Source of the DNA: Beaufortia kweichowensis
Taxonomy: Eukaryota > Chordata > Actinopteri > Cypriniformes > Gastromyzontidae
Direction of reading: 5' to 3'
DNA length: 64,000 nucleotides
Assembly (NCBI GenBank): GCA_019155185.1
Contig: CM032801.1
Span: 1,818,079-1,882,078, forward strand
Shown here: positions 1 through 11,030 of the stretch, in pieces
Layout: each line of letters opens with the position of its first letter
Numbering within the stretch: position 1 is the stretch's first letter
Program-made: the position numbers and the translations under genes
Notes under the pieces: model-generated
The model's input: only the letters and a program-made list of their open reading frames with translations
Told to the model about the DNA's origin: nothing
Database searches by the model: none

Positions 1-2563
1 AAAAAAAATCTCATAATTTGCTGTTGTAAGAAGAGACCAATGGAGAAAGGCCATCTTGAGTTGAATAAATCAGAAAGTTAAATTGTTTAACATTTCTGTT
101 TTGTACAGTGTACACTCCCCAACCCACCTCAACATATCCTAGGAAGAAGAAAAAGAAGGCATTTAAGGCTTGTCTTCAAAAAGGTTACTTGGCAGTGCAG
201 AAACAAAAAGTGTCTGGATCAATCAGCGATGGGCGAGAATTGTGTGAAGAAATTGTCAAACATGGTTACTCCTCCGTCCGCTCCTCTGACACACTGCCTC
301 ATTTCATTTTGATTAATGTCATTTGGAGGCCTGTGTCCTCTGTGGCTTTCAGAACCGAGACACCCCAGGTCTCGTCTTAAGCGCATCTAGCCGCATGACC
401 GCTGAGATGGGCTTCTGGGATGACAGAAATAAGTCAGGAAGAAATGTACATTTTTGCTTTTGTTATGAAGCAGATGCCTGAATTGCCTCAACCTTGTTGC
501 ATTGTTCAGGTCTTACATCCTGGCGCAAGGTGATGGGTTTCCTGTCACGAGCAGTTGTGCACATTGTGAACTGTGTGTGACATCACACAATCACAGCCAA
601 AGCTCCTTACCTTTTGTCTCTATAGAGGTACCTGTTTGATACATAAAATCATAATCTTTTTTGTAGGTTATAATCAAATTTTTCAAATCGAATCATACCT
701 GACAGCTCAAATCATTATTCATTATTATTATAAGCTTAATACGGAAGTCATAAGAGGACATCCAATGCTTTGTTTTTTTAATCGTTTTATTCTTATATTA
801 TTCTTGTATGTTTTCTCGTGATATCGACTTAATTTTCTCAAGATGACAAAAGTTGTTCTCAAGTGTAGCTAATAATTGTCCACAATGGACTTATAAATAA
901 AGTTGGACTGGATGTTCATGAATTTAGGGACCGTCTCTAAAATGATAATATACACGTTTAATAACTTGAATAGCGTTTAACAGCTTATTTTAAGAAATAT
1001 CAAACATCTAAAAAATGTGCATTAGCTGACAACCACATGAACACTGCACAGTCCTTTCATTTAAATGCTGTTAAAAGTAGTAAATTAATGTGTTTGTAAC
1101 TTTAGAGACGGTCCCTAAATTCATGACTACAGCAAATCCCTGATCTAAGTAAAATCAAATGTGTTCATCCACACCAATTTCGCTAAATATGGTTTTACTG
1201 TATCCAAACAAAACAACAGGTTCTATCGAGTAAACATAAGCACATCAGAAGAATAAAACTTTCTTAATATCGCGATCATGAGAAAATCAAGTCAAGATCA
1301 CAAAAAAACAATGAAGGTAAGGAGACACAGATTTTTATGTACTTGCTCAATAACTGATTTTTGTTTATTTTTAACCACAAAGATATGGATTGCATGTGGT
1401 GTACGATTTGCATAAAAAAAGCTTTAAATGTTTGCAAAGTTGGCCAAAGCGTTACAGTGCGTCATTCACATATCTTTAAAATGATCATAACATATTGTAT
1501 ATAGTTATTCATGGGAATACAAGCTAACCTGTTGGCTTGGCATCTTTATTGGAAATCATAATTAAATCATTGTCAGAGTAAATACTTGCACCCCTACAAA
1601 CTGAGGGTGAACCGCTGCAGTGTGATAGCATGAAGACTTTTTGATGTTGTTTTGTCAGGTTTATGGCAGTATAATGAGAGGTAGTGTTTGCAGAAGCTAG
1701 CAAAACTTTAATTAAACCTGCAATTATGTATTTAAATAAGCTTCCTTTCTGGGTTAGAGTTTTCTGAAATGTGAATATAAGCTCTAGTGAATGGCACTAA
1801 AAACGGCAGCACCTAATTAAAGCAAACATCGCTCCTCATTCATTTGCTTGACGGAAGTAGTGAACAAAAGGATGTGGACAAGGTATACCAGCCGAGCGCA
1901 AAGTTGACATTATTGGCACGAGTAACACAAACGCTGCTTTACTTTAAGAAAGTACAGAACTTTGTGTGTTTTACTAAATAAACCTAGTCCATCACTGGCT
2001 GGACAGCTCATATTCCAGCAAGTGTTTGGGTTTTTACCCGCAAGCAAAACACTGCTAGATGCCGACAAGTGCTGCAGTGATTTATACACGCAATAGCTTT
2101 GATCCAAAACCTAGCGAGATGTCTTACCCTCTACATAGGCAGCACCCTAACTAAAACAAAACATTACGTGGAAAGATTTCTTAAAAATGAATTTTACTGA
2201 GCTTGTTATTAATGTTTCTTCTGAGCCTCTGTGAAGACTACATATGGTTCTGCACTTCAATCTGGCTAAGAAAGGTGTCGTACCTTTTGGACCAGGCTTT
2301 AAATAAAGATCAAGTCTATCATGTCTTAAAATACTGCCTACGTAGACGCCTTAATAGGTTTTGGCACAGAGCCATAGACGTCGAGCCAAAGAAAATGCAG
2401 AATGCATTATTCAACCCCATTTTTGTGTAATCCTTGTGGCGCAATTGCTCCTGTGTGGTGCTACTCCCTACTGCCTTGTGCTACGCATCTCGCTTAACCG
2501 GATCTGACAACGTCCCTACAGAAAGTGTCTCATCGGGGGAAACAGAGCCATATTTACACTTAC
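1..2563. other. Part of a csmd1 intron downstream of the second Sushi exon
   Basis: No third-CUB exon could be recognised on the minus strand here, so the stretch is read as intron. It contains one inverted-repeat element (916-1126). Other short open frames, such as a lysine-rich 90-codon frame on the plus strand at 108-380, match nothing I know. Positions 1,127-2,563 show nothing beyond AT-rich unique-looking sequence. Confidence 0.6.
916..1126. mobile_element. Short inverted-repeat element (MITE-like)
   Basis: The 26 bases at 916-941 are the exact reverse complement of 1101-1126 (core tttagggaccgtctctaaa). They bound 211 bp with no coding capacity. That is the structure of a non-autonomous DNA transposon. 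No convincing target-site duplication is visible beside the arms, so the superfamily is not assigned. Confidence 0.7.
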
Positions 2564-2688
2564 TCCGACAGATAGGCCTGTGGTCACTCCAGGCCGCTAG
2601 AGTCTCAGTCACTCTCTGGCAAGTGATGCTCTTTGATCCCTGCAGCACGTAGCTGTCGTCGCAGGAAAACTGGATGCTGGCTCCGACC
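2564..2688 (-). CDS. csmd1: csmd1 exon: end of second Sushi domain
   Basis: This 125-nt exon encodes VGASIQFSCDDSYVLQGSKS, then the conserved ITCQRV and AWSDHRPICR segments. With the preceding exon it gives the four Sushi cysteines (ICPD, FSC, ITC, ICR) and the conserved tryptophan. The acceptor is aaattccgcag|g, where the g completes a glutamine codon. The donor is cgg a|gtaagtg (phase 1). It is the most C-terminal csmd1 exon in the window; the next would encode the third CUB and was not found between 1 and 2,563. The open frame continuing past both splice sites is not coding. Confidence 0.93.
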
Positions 2689-3020
2689 CTGCGGAATTTA
2701 GGGAAACAAATGACCGTCAGCGATCGGGTCACGCCACAGACCTTTCTTTTGTCAGAGAAAAGAGATTTCGGTCTCAGCGGCTGCTTTCATTTTCTGAAAC
2801 GCCCAGATGGTTTTCTATTAAATGCAGAACATGTCACACATCTCGGTTCTTTTTAGAGGGACATTAAAAACCCACTTAGTAGCGGTGACCGGAGGTCCTG
2901 GTGGTAATGGCCTATCGGTGCAGGAGTTCAGACAGACAGCAGGTCCAGACCTGATTAAAACTGTGTCATGCGGTTAAAAAGGACAAGCGCGGCAGATAAG
3001 AGAATAAATAGAGAACTTAC

Positions 3021-3102
3021 TGGAAGCTGGAGCCAATTCTTTTCCCATTTTCAGGAATCCCTGGATCTGGGCAGATATCCGCCGCCATTCCCCCTTGGCT
3101 TA
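3021..3102 (-). CDS. csmd1: csmd1 exon: start of second Sushi domain
   Basis: This 82-nt exon encodes 26 whole codons, SQGGMAADICPDPGIPENGK followed by RIGSSF, flanked by split codons. The acceptor is tcccgcatgcag|ta; its first two bases complete a leucine codon with the linker exon. The donor is ttc ca|gtaagt (phase 2). CPDPGIPENG is the standard first strand of a Sushi module with its first cysteine. The second half of the module is on the exon 332 bp downstream. The exon is too short to stand out as an open frame by itself; it is supported by splice sites, phase and family match. Confidence 0.9.
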
Positions 3103-3322
3103 CTGCATGCGGGAGAAAAGGAACGAAAAGAAAGATGAGAAAATAAATGAGACACGTTACACGTGATAGTGGACCGTTGCGTGTGATGTCCAAATTAAAG
3201 ACCGTGTATCAGAATGACCTCACCAGCTGGACGGCCTCATTACCAGCTCACATTTATCATGCTTACCGCTCGGAAAGGACTCGTTTGTGAGTAGTGAATG
3301 GTTTGTGTACGCTCACACGCAG

Positions 3323-3474
3323 GCGAATTTCACGAAATCTGTCGAGAGCATATCAATCATATTTCATCTTAAAAACATAAAAAATGAGGAAATGTATATT
3401 TCAAATGAGTTTTTATTATTCTCTTTTGATTATGGGGTGAAATACGACCCTGACATGTTCTTGTGAAATTCACC
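3323..3474. mobile_element. Small inverted-repeat element
   Basis: Its ends are imperfect inverted repeats: gcgaatttcacgaaatctgtc at the left reads similarly to the reverse complement of gacatgttcttgtgaaattc at the right. The interior is AT-rich and non-coding. I associate this end sequence with a common cyprinid MITE family, but the family name is not certain. Confidence 0.5.
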
Positions 3475-4515
3475 CAACGTTCACGCAACCAAAACGTTCA
3501 CGGCTCCCAGAATATTTCGCAAACATTTAATATATCAAAAGTAAAAACAGAGTATCTGCTTTTAAACAACAACAAAAACATTTTATTCCAGCTTTAATCA
3601 TGTATTTAATCATTTACAGTCCAAACTATTTACTTTTTTCTGTTTTGAAATATATTATTATAATTTTAAATTTTATGATGTAAATACCAAATACTTTGCA
3701 AATCAGGCCTGTGAATGTGCATACTTTCAATGAACGTCCCAGCAACAAATCCTAGCCGGCGTTGCGTGCCAATTCAGCACACGCCAGTCTGTACAATATT
3801 CATCCGAAAGCCAGTATAGATTGCATTCACAGGTGAAATATCTATTCCTGTACAGCTGACAGGGGATTTAGTGGTGGTAAGCTCAAGGCTATTACCCATA
3901 AAAAGCAAAGAAAGGTCAAAGCATGTCCCATGTTTCCCCTCTCACCGCTCCCGTGTTGCTCCTAAGCCAAAGTGAGTTTATGTTTTCACAGTCTCGCTTC
4001 CTGACATCCCTTTGAGGTCATTTACTGGCCAAAATCACATTAGGTCACTTCACGGATTATTACACTTCAGGGGTAGCAACTATGTTTAATTGCACATAAT
4101 TCTCTATATTTTAGTAAAAGCCAGTATAAAATAAAACTTTACCCAGTTACTGTAATGTACATTTCCTTCATAAATATAATTTTTGTTTTTTAATTTTTCA
4201 TATTTTGAAATGCTGATTACAGCAGCAAAATGAGCTGCGCAAACAGAAAACCAAAAACGATGATTTATAGCTATTGGAATATGACTCATATTATAATGTA
4301 ATCATTATTCTCTTGTGGAAATGATAGAGGTGCTCACCTTTGTCATTTATTCATGCCTAGTAACTATGCATGGTAATTAATCTCTTAAAAGTTAAAACTT
4401 ATTAACTCTCATTCAGCAGCACACAAGAGTCCAATCAATTGTAAAATATAGGTCATGAGACTTTCCTATCAGTTTATTGATTTATATTCACTTCTTTTAA
4501 TGTTCACTTTGTCAT

Positions 4516-4884
4516 TTTTCTTCTTGGCCTCAACAATGTGTTTCTTCTTGACTTTGACAATAATCTCAATCTTATAGCACTCATTATTACTTCCTCGAGC
4601 ATGCATCGATATATTACTGGGTATTCTGAATAGTGTTTACATGACACAGAATACTGATGAATGTGTGTAGATGTCAGCTGACATTTAGATTTTAAAAGAA
4701 AGGTATAGTAAGTACTTTAAAATCAATCGATTTGACACATTTTTTCGTATGTGAAAACCAGGCTAAAGTCTAAAAATAAATTCGGAGAAAACGAGCAATA
4801 AAGTTTGATTCGACCCATTAATTTCACTATGATTTCAATCTTTGACATGACCTTACTCAGTAAATATGAAAGATATTAAAGTTA
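4516..4884 (+). repeat. Local duplication, copy 1 (likely source)
   Basis: This 369-bp stretch is repeated in the same orientation at 6,391-6,758, 1.5 kb further on, with one 1-bp indel (near 4,560) and one substitution seen (cgtatg against tgtatg). This copy is not flanked by the 40-bp direct repeats that bracket the second, so it is taken as the source. It has no transposon ends and no coding sequence. Confidence 0.9.
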
Positions 4885-5819
4885 TATTTTCAAGGAATGT
4901 TCTTTACATTATGTAGGATGATTTTATGTAAAAATAGTAAATCACAAAAAATTATTTTAGCTGGGTTTTCACAGGCAGGGTCACATATTTATAATAGTTT
5001 GATATACTTGGTAGCATCTGTTTTTTTAATTATTTAGTACAGACATGCAGTTTTTGTAATCACAAACTAACGCTTTTGTGCAGCTTTTGAGTTTTGGTTT
5101 TTCCTGTGTGTGTAAGATTCAAATTCAGATCTGTAAACTTGACCATAGTTTCTATTGTCAAAGGTTTGGCTATACATCTCATCTCTACACAAACAAAAAC
5201 TGGGATCATGAGGCAAGGTCAAGGGAATTTGCTAGTATGTATGCGTGTATGTGTGTAAGCAGCCCAAGCTTGCCACATATAGAGGAAGGTCTTTTGATCA
5301 CATGTCATGTCCCTCTTTTTGATGTGGTTTTCAAATGTCATTTCTCCTGATTGTGGATATCAGTCTCCCAAGTTATTCTGTCTGATCAAAGCGGGTGTCC
5401 ATTTTCTGATCTTTTTCTTGGGCATTTATTTTCCTCTCCTATGCTGCCCTGTGATCACCTCAATATGTGCCAAAGAGCTCCTTATAATGCTTGTGTGAAC
5501 ATTTAATACATAAATGCCAAGTATACTTCCTTCCCAATCAGAGATCTAAGAGTCCCTCTTAAAGGTGCTGTAAGAGATGTTGGCCCTTTAGACTTGGCCG
5601 GACACCATTAGCCTACAATGCAACAGTAAAAATCTTTTTTTTTTAAACAGAAATTGATTTTAGCAATATCACATAAACCTTTTACAACAAACCTTAAAGA
5701 AGTTTAAGTGATTGTTCACCCAAAACTGAAAATTACTGTCTTGCTTTCAGGTGAACTCGTTTTTAAGAATACTACTACATTAAGTCCATATAGTGCAAGA
5801 AAAATAACCTATAACAGAA

Positions 5820-5866
5820 CAATAATAATAATAAATAATAATAACAATTATTATTATTATAATAAA
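5820..5866 (+). repeat. AAT/ATT simple repeat, near palindrome
   Basis: A run of AAT units is followed after a few bases by a run of ATT units, so the stretch can fold on itself. This explains the Asn/Tyr-rich and Ile-rich open frames on the two strands, which are not genes. A piece resembling the left end of the common gttcaccc-type element lies just upstream near 5,711. Confidence 0.85.
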
Positions 5867-6350
5867 ACAATAAAAAAAATTGAAAAACACATTACTTGTG
5901 AAATCATACCGGACTATGTTTTTTCTGACTATTTTTAAACTAATTGAAAGTTGTATTTGCAATTTTGTTTTTATTTGTCAATGTAAAAACTGACATAATA
6001 AAAATGCAAATACAATTCACTTGGTTTACATTTACACAAAAGTACAAACTCTTAACAAATTTCAAAGTCAATTGTACAATTGTATTTTACATTTCTTATG
6101 AGTTATGAGTCTGTCATATTTTAATAGCAATAGCAAGTACCCATCTGCTTTTTCACTTCCTCTGGGAGCCTGCCAAAATGAAAAAAATATTATTTTGCAT
6201 TTGGGTTTTTATTGTCTTCAACTTGTCAATCAGGTGTGAAATATACTTTGGGGCATGTTTGTATTTGAAAAATCATAGGGATGCTGCTTGCAAGCTCTCT
6301 ATTAGACCACATCCTCCTTTAAATATATTACCCCTTTAAAAAAAATCACT

Positions 6351-6390
6351 GACAGGCAGAAAGCTCATTTTAAAATGGTCTGATTGTTAC
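6351..6390 (+). repeat. 40-bp direct repeat, left
   Basis: It begins gacaggcagaaagctc and ends ctgattgttac, and is identical to 6,762-6,801. It abuts the first base of the inserted copy and is interpreted as the left half of a long target-site duplication. Confidence 0.9.
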
Positions 6391-6758
6391 TTTTCTTCTT
6401 GGCCTCAACAATGTGTTTCTTCTTGACTTTGACAATATCTCAATCTTATAGCACTCATTATTACTTCCTCGAGCATGCATCGATATATTACTGGGTATTC
6501 TGAATAGTGTTTACATGACACAGAATACTGATGAATGTGTGTAGATGTCAGCTGACATTTAGATTTTAAAAGAAAGGTATAGTAAGTACTTTAAAATCAA
6601 TCGATTTGACACATTTTTTTGTATGTGAAAACCAGGCTAAAGTCTAAAAATAAATTCGGAGAAAACGAGCAATAAAGTTTGATTCGACCCATTAATTTCA
6701 CTATGATTTCAATCTTTGACATGACCTTACTCAGTAAATATGAAAGATATTAAAGTTA
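6391..6758 (+). repeat. Local duplication, copy 2 (inserted)
   Basis: This 368-bp copy of 4,516-4,884 sits exactly between two perfect 40-bp direct repeats (6,351-6,390 and 6,762-6,801). Three extra g bases lie at its right edge (6,759-6,761). The arrangement is that of an insertion that duplicated its target site. Confidence 0.9.
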
Positions 6759-6761
6759 GGG

Positions 6762-6801
6762 GACAGGCAGAAAGCTCATTTTAAAATGGTCTGATTGTTA
6801 C
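6762..6801 (+). repeat. 40-bp direct repeat, right
   Basis: Identical to 6,351-6,390. It follows the inserted 368-bp copy after a ggg spacer. Confidence 0.9.
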
Positions 6802-8194
6802 AAAAATATTGTTCCGCTGTCAAATTCCAGATGTGTATTGTTTACAGGGCCTAGTGCTGTTACAGATACAGATGAGATGTCAGGACCTCTATTTCAGTGC
6901 TATCTGCCAGATAGTACGGATATTTTCCACATGTCATTTCATAAAATAAATAAATAAACATGGACCACCTATAAGCAACATGTGTGTCAGTCTCTGCCTC
7001 AGGGCCATTATGGCCATAGGCCGCCCACAGGCCATTCACTGACCGTCTGATGCATATTGCAAACAGATTTGACAGGCACTAGTTGGAATTGCCAGAACTA
7101 ATCTGATTGGCTGGTGCGACGTAATATCCGGGGGGTAAAGGCACAGAGATTTTTTTTTATCAGTCCAGCACCACCAACTAGATTTCACTGAAAACCAGGT
7201 TATCACTGAGAGAAACTTACTGTATAGTTGTGATTCACTTAATAGAAAGTCACATTAAATTTTATATATTTGGCTTAATTTATTTGTCTTATCTATAAAA
7301 TAATCACATTTTACTACTTTTGGAGGGACAGAATTCTGCACCCAGTTTGTATAAATTTTTGCGAACTTTAATTTTTGAGGGTTTTTTAGACACAGATATA
7401 TTATTGTGGTTTAATCTATTTCAGATAAATCCACTTGTAATGGACACATCACCGTCTGGTCCTTTACATTTTTTTCTAGTGGATAATTGACTAAAATAAC
7501 CAGCAATATGGACCAAACTGCACATCATAAAACCCAAGTCTATAACATTTTTAAATGCATTATAAAGTTTAAATTGCAAATCAAATAATTTTTTTCAAAA
7601 GAATAGCCAGATTTTTTATCTCAATTAAAAATGGGTTACAGAGCCGTGTGGATTGTCGCTTGGTAAGTGGCTTTATCCGCTGTAAGTGAATTGGGCCGTT
7701 TGTCAACAAACCCAAGGCGACCTCTCTCATGTTCGGATGCAAGTGGCTACAGACCAGCTCCTGTCATCTCGCAAACGCTGTGTACATTTTACAGTAGCCT
7801 GGCTGAAGTGGTGTACTTAACAGACTCAGCAGGTTTTGTAATGCTAATTGGCTGGGAACACGCTCGACGGAGCGCAGAACGGGTGAAATCATCCATACAG
7901 CATAACCTGCTGGCGCTTCCTTCATTGCATTAAGAATATCATCAAGGGCATCTTTATTAAACACATAATGAAAACAAGCAAGGCCTGTAAATAGTCACAA
8001 ATGATAATGATTGAGAGGTTGAACACAGTTGTGCCAACGAGAATAAAAAAATCCCAGTTTAATGAATAAAGACCACATATACAGATAATATATTTATCAG
8101 GAGCACTGATGCATTTTATATATAATACTATCTCTTCAACTTTGAACCTGGTCAGTCAAAACTATGACATACTAGAAATGTATATATGGTGGAT

Positions 8195-8285
8195 GGATAA
8201 ATGGTTGCAGGTTTGAACCCTGTAGAGATTATTCCGTGAACCGGCATCATTACGCCCTTGAGCGAGTCATTTAACCTCAGGTAAG
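8195..8285 (+). repeat. SINE fragment
   Basis: Contains a tRNA B-box-like ggtttgaaccctg, then gcccttgagcgagtcattta and acctcaggt, the body sequence common to tRNA-derived teleost SINEs. The A-box end and L2-type tail are not clear, so it is a degraded fragment. Confidence 0.6.
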
Positions 8286-8796
8286 GTAATAAGTAAAGGA
8301 AAATGTACAGTCAGACAGTCATTATTATCAGATCATTATAATCATCCCATCATTAGAATTGGTCTCCACGCTCCAAAAATTACTTTGATGGCTTGACTTT
8401 TGCCTGGGTCTCGTATTCATAATTACTTTTGTTTGGACATGCAAATGACTGCGGTATCCCATCAGAATCAGGTGAGGAACGTAGTAAGGGTAGAAAGTTG
8501 CATTGGGGAAAGCACTTTTTGACCTTTTTAGTTGAATTTCCAGCTGGATTAACTACACGGCATTATTTAAACTTGCTCCGATGTAAAATTACCCGCACTC
8601 TGCAGTGAGGTCATACAAGGTAATTTTGTCATTAGTTATGCTAATTTATATTTATGCTTGATACACAAATCTAATTTGTAGGTTTAGTAAAATCTGATTT
8701 TGCGTTTAGGTTTTATTCTTGCATTTTTCTATTAATGTAATGTAACGAAGTATATATATTTCGTTTATGTGATGTGAATACCAGTCAATACCAGTG

Positions 8797-9235
8797 GTAC
8801 CAGTCAAAAGCTTGGAAACACTTAGATTTAGACTTAGTTCTTTAGATTTTTCCTCATTTTAGAATAGCAGTAAACTCAACAAAACCATGAAATAACATAG
8901 TTGAATCCGTGGGAATCATGTTGCGACTAAAAGCATCTTAAATAAATGAACGCTATGTTATATTAGATTATCTTCAAATGTCAGTTTTAAATTATACTCT
9001 TGACATTTTATCATCATTTTAAACAGCACTGAAGGAATTTCAACTCTAATTGGCTGCTTTTCATTCATTACTTGATCCAAGTAATCATATTTTTTTAATT
9101 CATTTAACTAATTAAAGAAATTAATATGTTGGTACAATTATATTTTGTCTACAAAAGTAACTTCAAACATTGTAATATACCCTTCAGATCACGAGAAACA
9201 TTTTTGTCAATTGTCTCTAAACTTTTGACTGGTAC
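8797..9235. mobile_element. Tc1/mariner-like inverted-repeat element
   Basis: The left end gtaccagtcaaaagcttgga mirrors the right end taaacttttgactggtac. The accagtcaaaag end is one I associate with abundant Tc1-like MITEs in fish. About 440 bp, with no transposase. Its right end lies roughly 70 bp from the donor of the csmd1 linker exon. Confidence 0.7.
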
Positions 9236-9304
9236 TATAGCGAAGGTTATAGACCTGATTTTACAGCATAAACTGAAGTGGTGACCATGTAAAAGTGTAC
9301 TTAC

Positions 9305-9382
9305 GGACTGTGTTTTTGTGACTCGAGTCCTTACTCGGCAACATTTTCACCCCTCTGGATTTCAGCTCGATGGCCTTCTTTA
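9305..9382 (-). CDS. csmd1: csmd1 exon: basic linker between CUB2 and Sushi2
   Basis: This short 78-nt exon was found by translating the minus strand between acceptor cccaacag|ta and donor gtc c|gtaagta. It encodes the linker KKAIELKSRGVKMLPSK, then D-S-S-H-K-N-T-V. I remember almost the same linker in vertebrate CSMD1, which supports both the exon and the gene name. It carries no CUB or Sushi residues and is lysine-rich. It enters and leaves in phase 1 and its length is a multiple of three, so skipping it would keep the downstream frame. The longer open frame that overlaps it on the same strand is in another frame and is not the gene. A Tc1-like inverted-repeat element ends about 70 bp beyond its donor. 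Confidence 0.9.
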
Positions 9383-10917
9383 CTGTTGGGAGACGTCAAG
9401 TAAGTGTAAGTGTAAACCACAATCCATTTATACAGTTGGCAAAACCTGTCAAGTGCTGAAGTGCAGCTATGTGCAAACAGATCATTGAATACGAGCAACC
9501 CACTGAGAATCAGTCTAGTGTGGCCAATGAAAATGAGCCTTTGCGCTGCCCGTGTACATATGACGGGCAGAGATATTTTCATAATTAGCTGAAGACCCCG
9601 CGGACATGATCGCACCAAGCCGGGGGTTTGACAGATCTTAAATGATGTGCACACTTTGTTATCCAAGACGGAACTGTCATTCTGGCACACCGATTAACCG
9701 ACACGCTACCAAAATTTGTATCATCTGGAGCCAATTTGGATTTCGAAGCATTTCTGAATTCAGTCCTGTAATTATGTCATGTAGGATGCCAATTATGAGC
9801 CAGGAATCATGATGTAAATTCACTTTGCATAATTTGCTCTCAGTTTGACATCGCCCCCGTCAGTGAGCTTTAATGAAATGAAAGAGGTTTTTTTCTTTAA
9901 CAAATACGATATTCACAATGATAAGAAATCAGTCAGAAAAGATTGGTGGATTTGTTGTGAGAAAATGTATAAATGAATGTTTTTGACTTTTCTGGACTTT
10001 TCTTTTGAGTCGTCCTCACTACGATTTTAACTCGCCATAAAATATCTTTGCACAAACATCAGAGCCATTTTTCATCGTATCAATCAGTTGTAAACAAGCA
10101 AGCAATTCATAGCCAAGACAAATGACAATATTTCAACACTGCAAATGAGTTTTTCCTTCCACAATGAGCCCTGTGCTTTTTTAAGCTCTGTTAAAACACT
10201 TTATACTCTCACTGGTATGTTTCATTTTTCTTCTACAACATAATTTGTTTATTATCTTCCAAACATTAATCTTTCTAAATCAATCAATGACATTTTAGTC
10301 ATAATTTAAAACAAATGCAAATGTTTTGAAGTGAAAGATCATTTTAAACATTATCGAAATTCATTTTTTTTACATTTATCATAATATAATATTTATGAAT
10401 TATAAAATCTTGGTTTTGGTTTCCAACTTTTTTTTTTAAAGAAAACGTCTAAAATAATCAGTTAGACCTAGAACAAAAAGTGCCCAAGGATAAAAACACA
10501 TATTTTTGTAAAAAAAAGCAAATAAGTACATTCAATGCTTTAAACTGAACAAATTCAACAAATCCCTCAAGCTTCGCCCGAGATTCATGGCATCCTCTCC
10601 TCATTATGCAAATTGAAATCCCGATCATAAAGGCATATCATGAACGTGATTTAAACACGGCTCATCTTGTGTTATTCATGTTAGAAGCATGATTTCCCTC
10701 ACCGCTGTCGTGATTGATTTCTCACATTAAGAGGGGGATGCAGTAAGCATCATTCCAGCATGTGTCTGCTCATGGAGTCATTGACACAAGCCAAGATGTC
10801 ATATTTAGCCGCAGTAGAACATGCCAAAAGATGTGCTGTTTGTCAATGCCAAGTGTCCCACATCTGCCAGTGACAAGCAGTCTCTCCTCTAGTGTCCTAC
10901 ACACGCTGACCTCTTAC
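9383..10917 (-). other. csmd1 intron between the linker exon and CUB2 part 2
   Basis: No mobile element is obvious. The part at 9,390-9,690 and the part at 10,560-10,890 are less AT-rich than the surroundings. The second contains a perfect POU octamer, atgcaaat, at 10,606-10,613. Both are candidates for non-coding regulatory sequence only. The 119-codon minus-strand frame at 9,331-9,690 overlaps the exon in the wrong frame. Confidence 0.5.
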
Positions 10918-11030
10918 CTTGATACTGGGCACTAAATCCTTTCCTCCGATGGTTGCTGTCTGATGTAAAGTGAAGCCGCAGCCAATTCTTGCTACTAATG
11001 ACGGGAGACGGCAGGTTCATTCCTGTTAGC
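10918..11030 (-). CDS. csmd1: csmd1 exon: second CUB domain, C-terminal third
   Basis: This 113-nt exon encodes 37 whole codons beginning LTGMNLPSPVISSKNWL and ending GFSAQYQ. It supplies the last beta strands of the CUB begun at 19,235-19,442. The acceptor is ttgttttcag|g and the donor is caa g|gtaagag. It enters to complete a split tryptophan and leaves in phase 1. The LRLHFTSDSNHRRKGF stretch is the usual CUB closing segment (hydrophobic strand, then SD, then GF). The exon contains no cysteine, so this CUB has only one of the two disulfides typical of the fold. Its in-frame extension past the donor is intron. Confidence 0.93.

Larger units (their letters stand above)
3103..9304 (-). other. 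csmd1 intron between the Sushi2-start exon and the linker exon
   Basis: This 6.2-kb intron holds an inverted-repeat element (3,323-3,474), the 369-bp local duplication (4,516-4,884 copied at 6,391-6,758), an AAT-type simple repeat (5,820-5,866), a SINE fragment (8,195-8,285) and a Tc1-like element (8,797-9,235). A more GC-balanced patch at about 7,640-7,960 has open frames on both strands but no recognised product. Positions 3,475-4,515 and 6,802-7,640 show nothing recognisable. Confidence 0.7.

Noticed and set aside
108..380. Lysine-rich 90-codon plus-strand frame
   Set aside because: No family match, no splice or promoter support, and it lies in a csmd1 intron on the opposite strand.
5708..5962. 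Asn/Tyr-rich and Ile-rich frames
   Set aside because: They are translations of an AAT/ATT simple repeat.
7667..7964. Overlapping frames of 88 and 66 codons on opposite strands
   Set aside because: No family match; treated as a GC-balanced intronic patch.
9331..9690. 119-codon minus-strand open frame ending in the linker exon
   Set aside because: It reads the exon in a different frame from the conserved linker and runs through the acceptor into intron.
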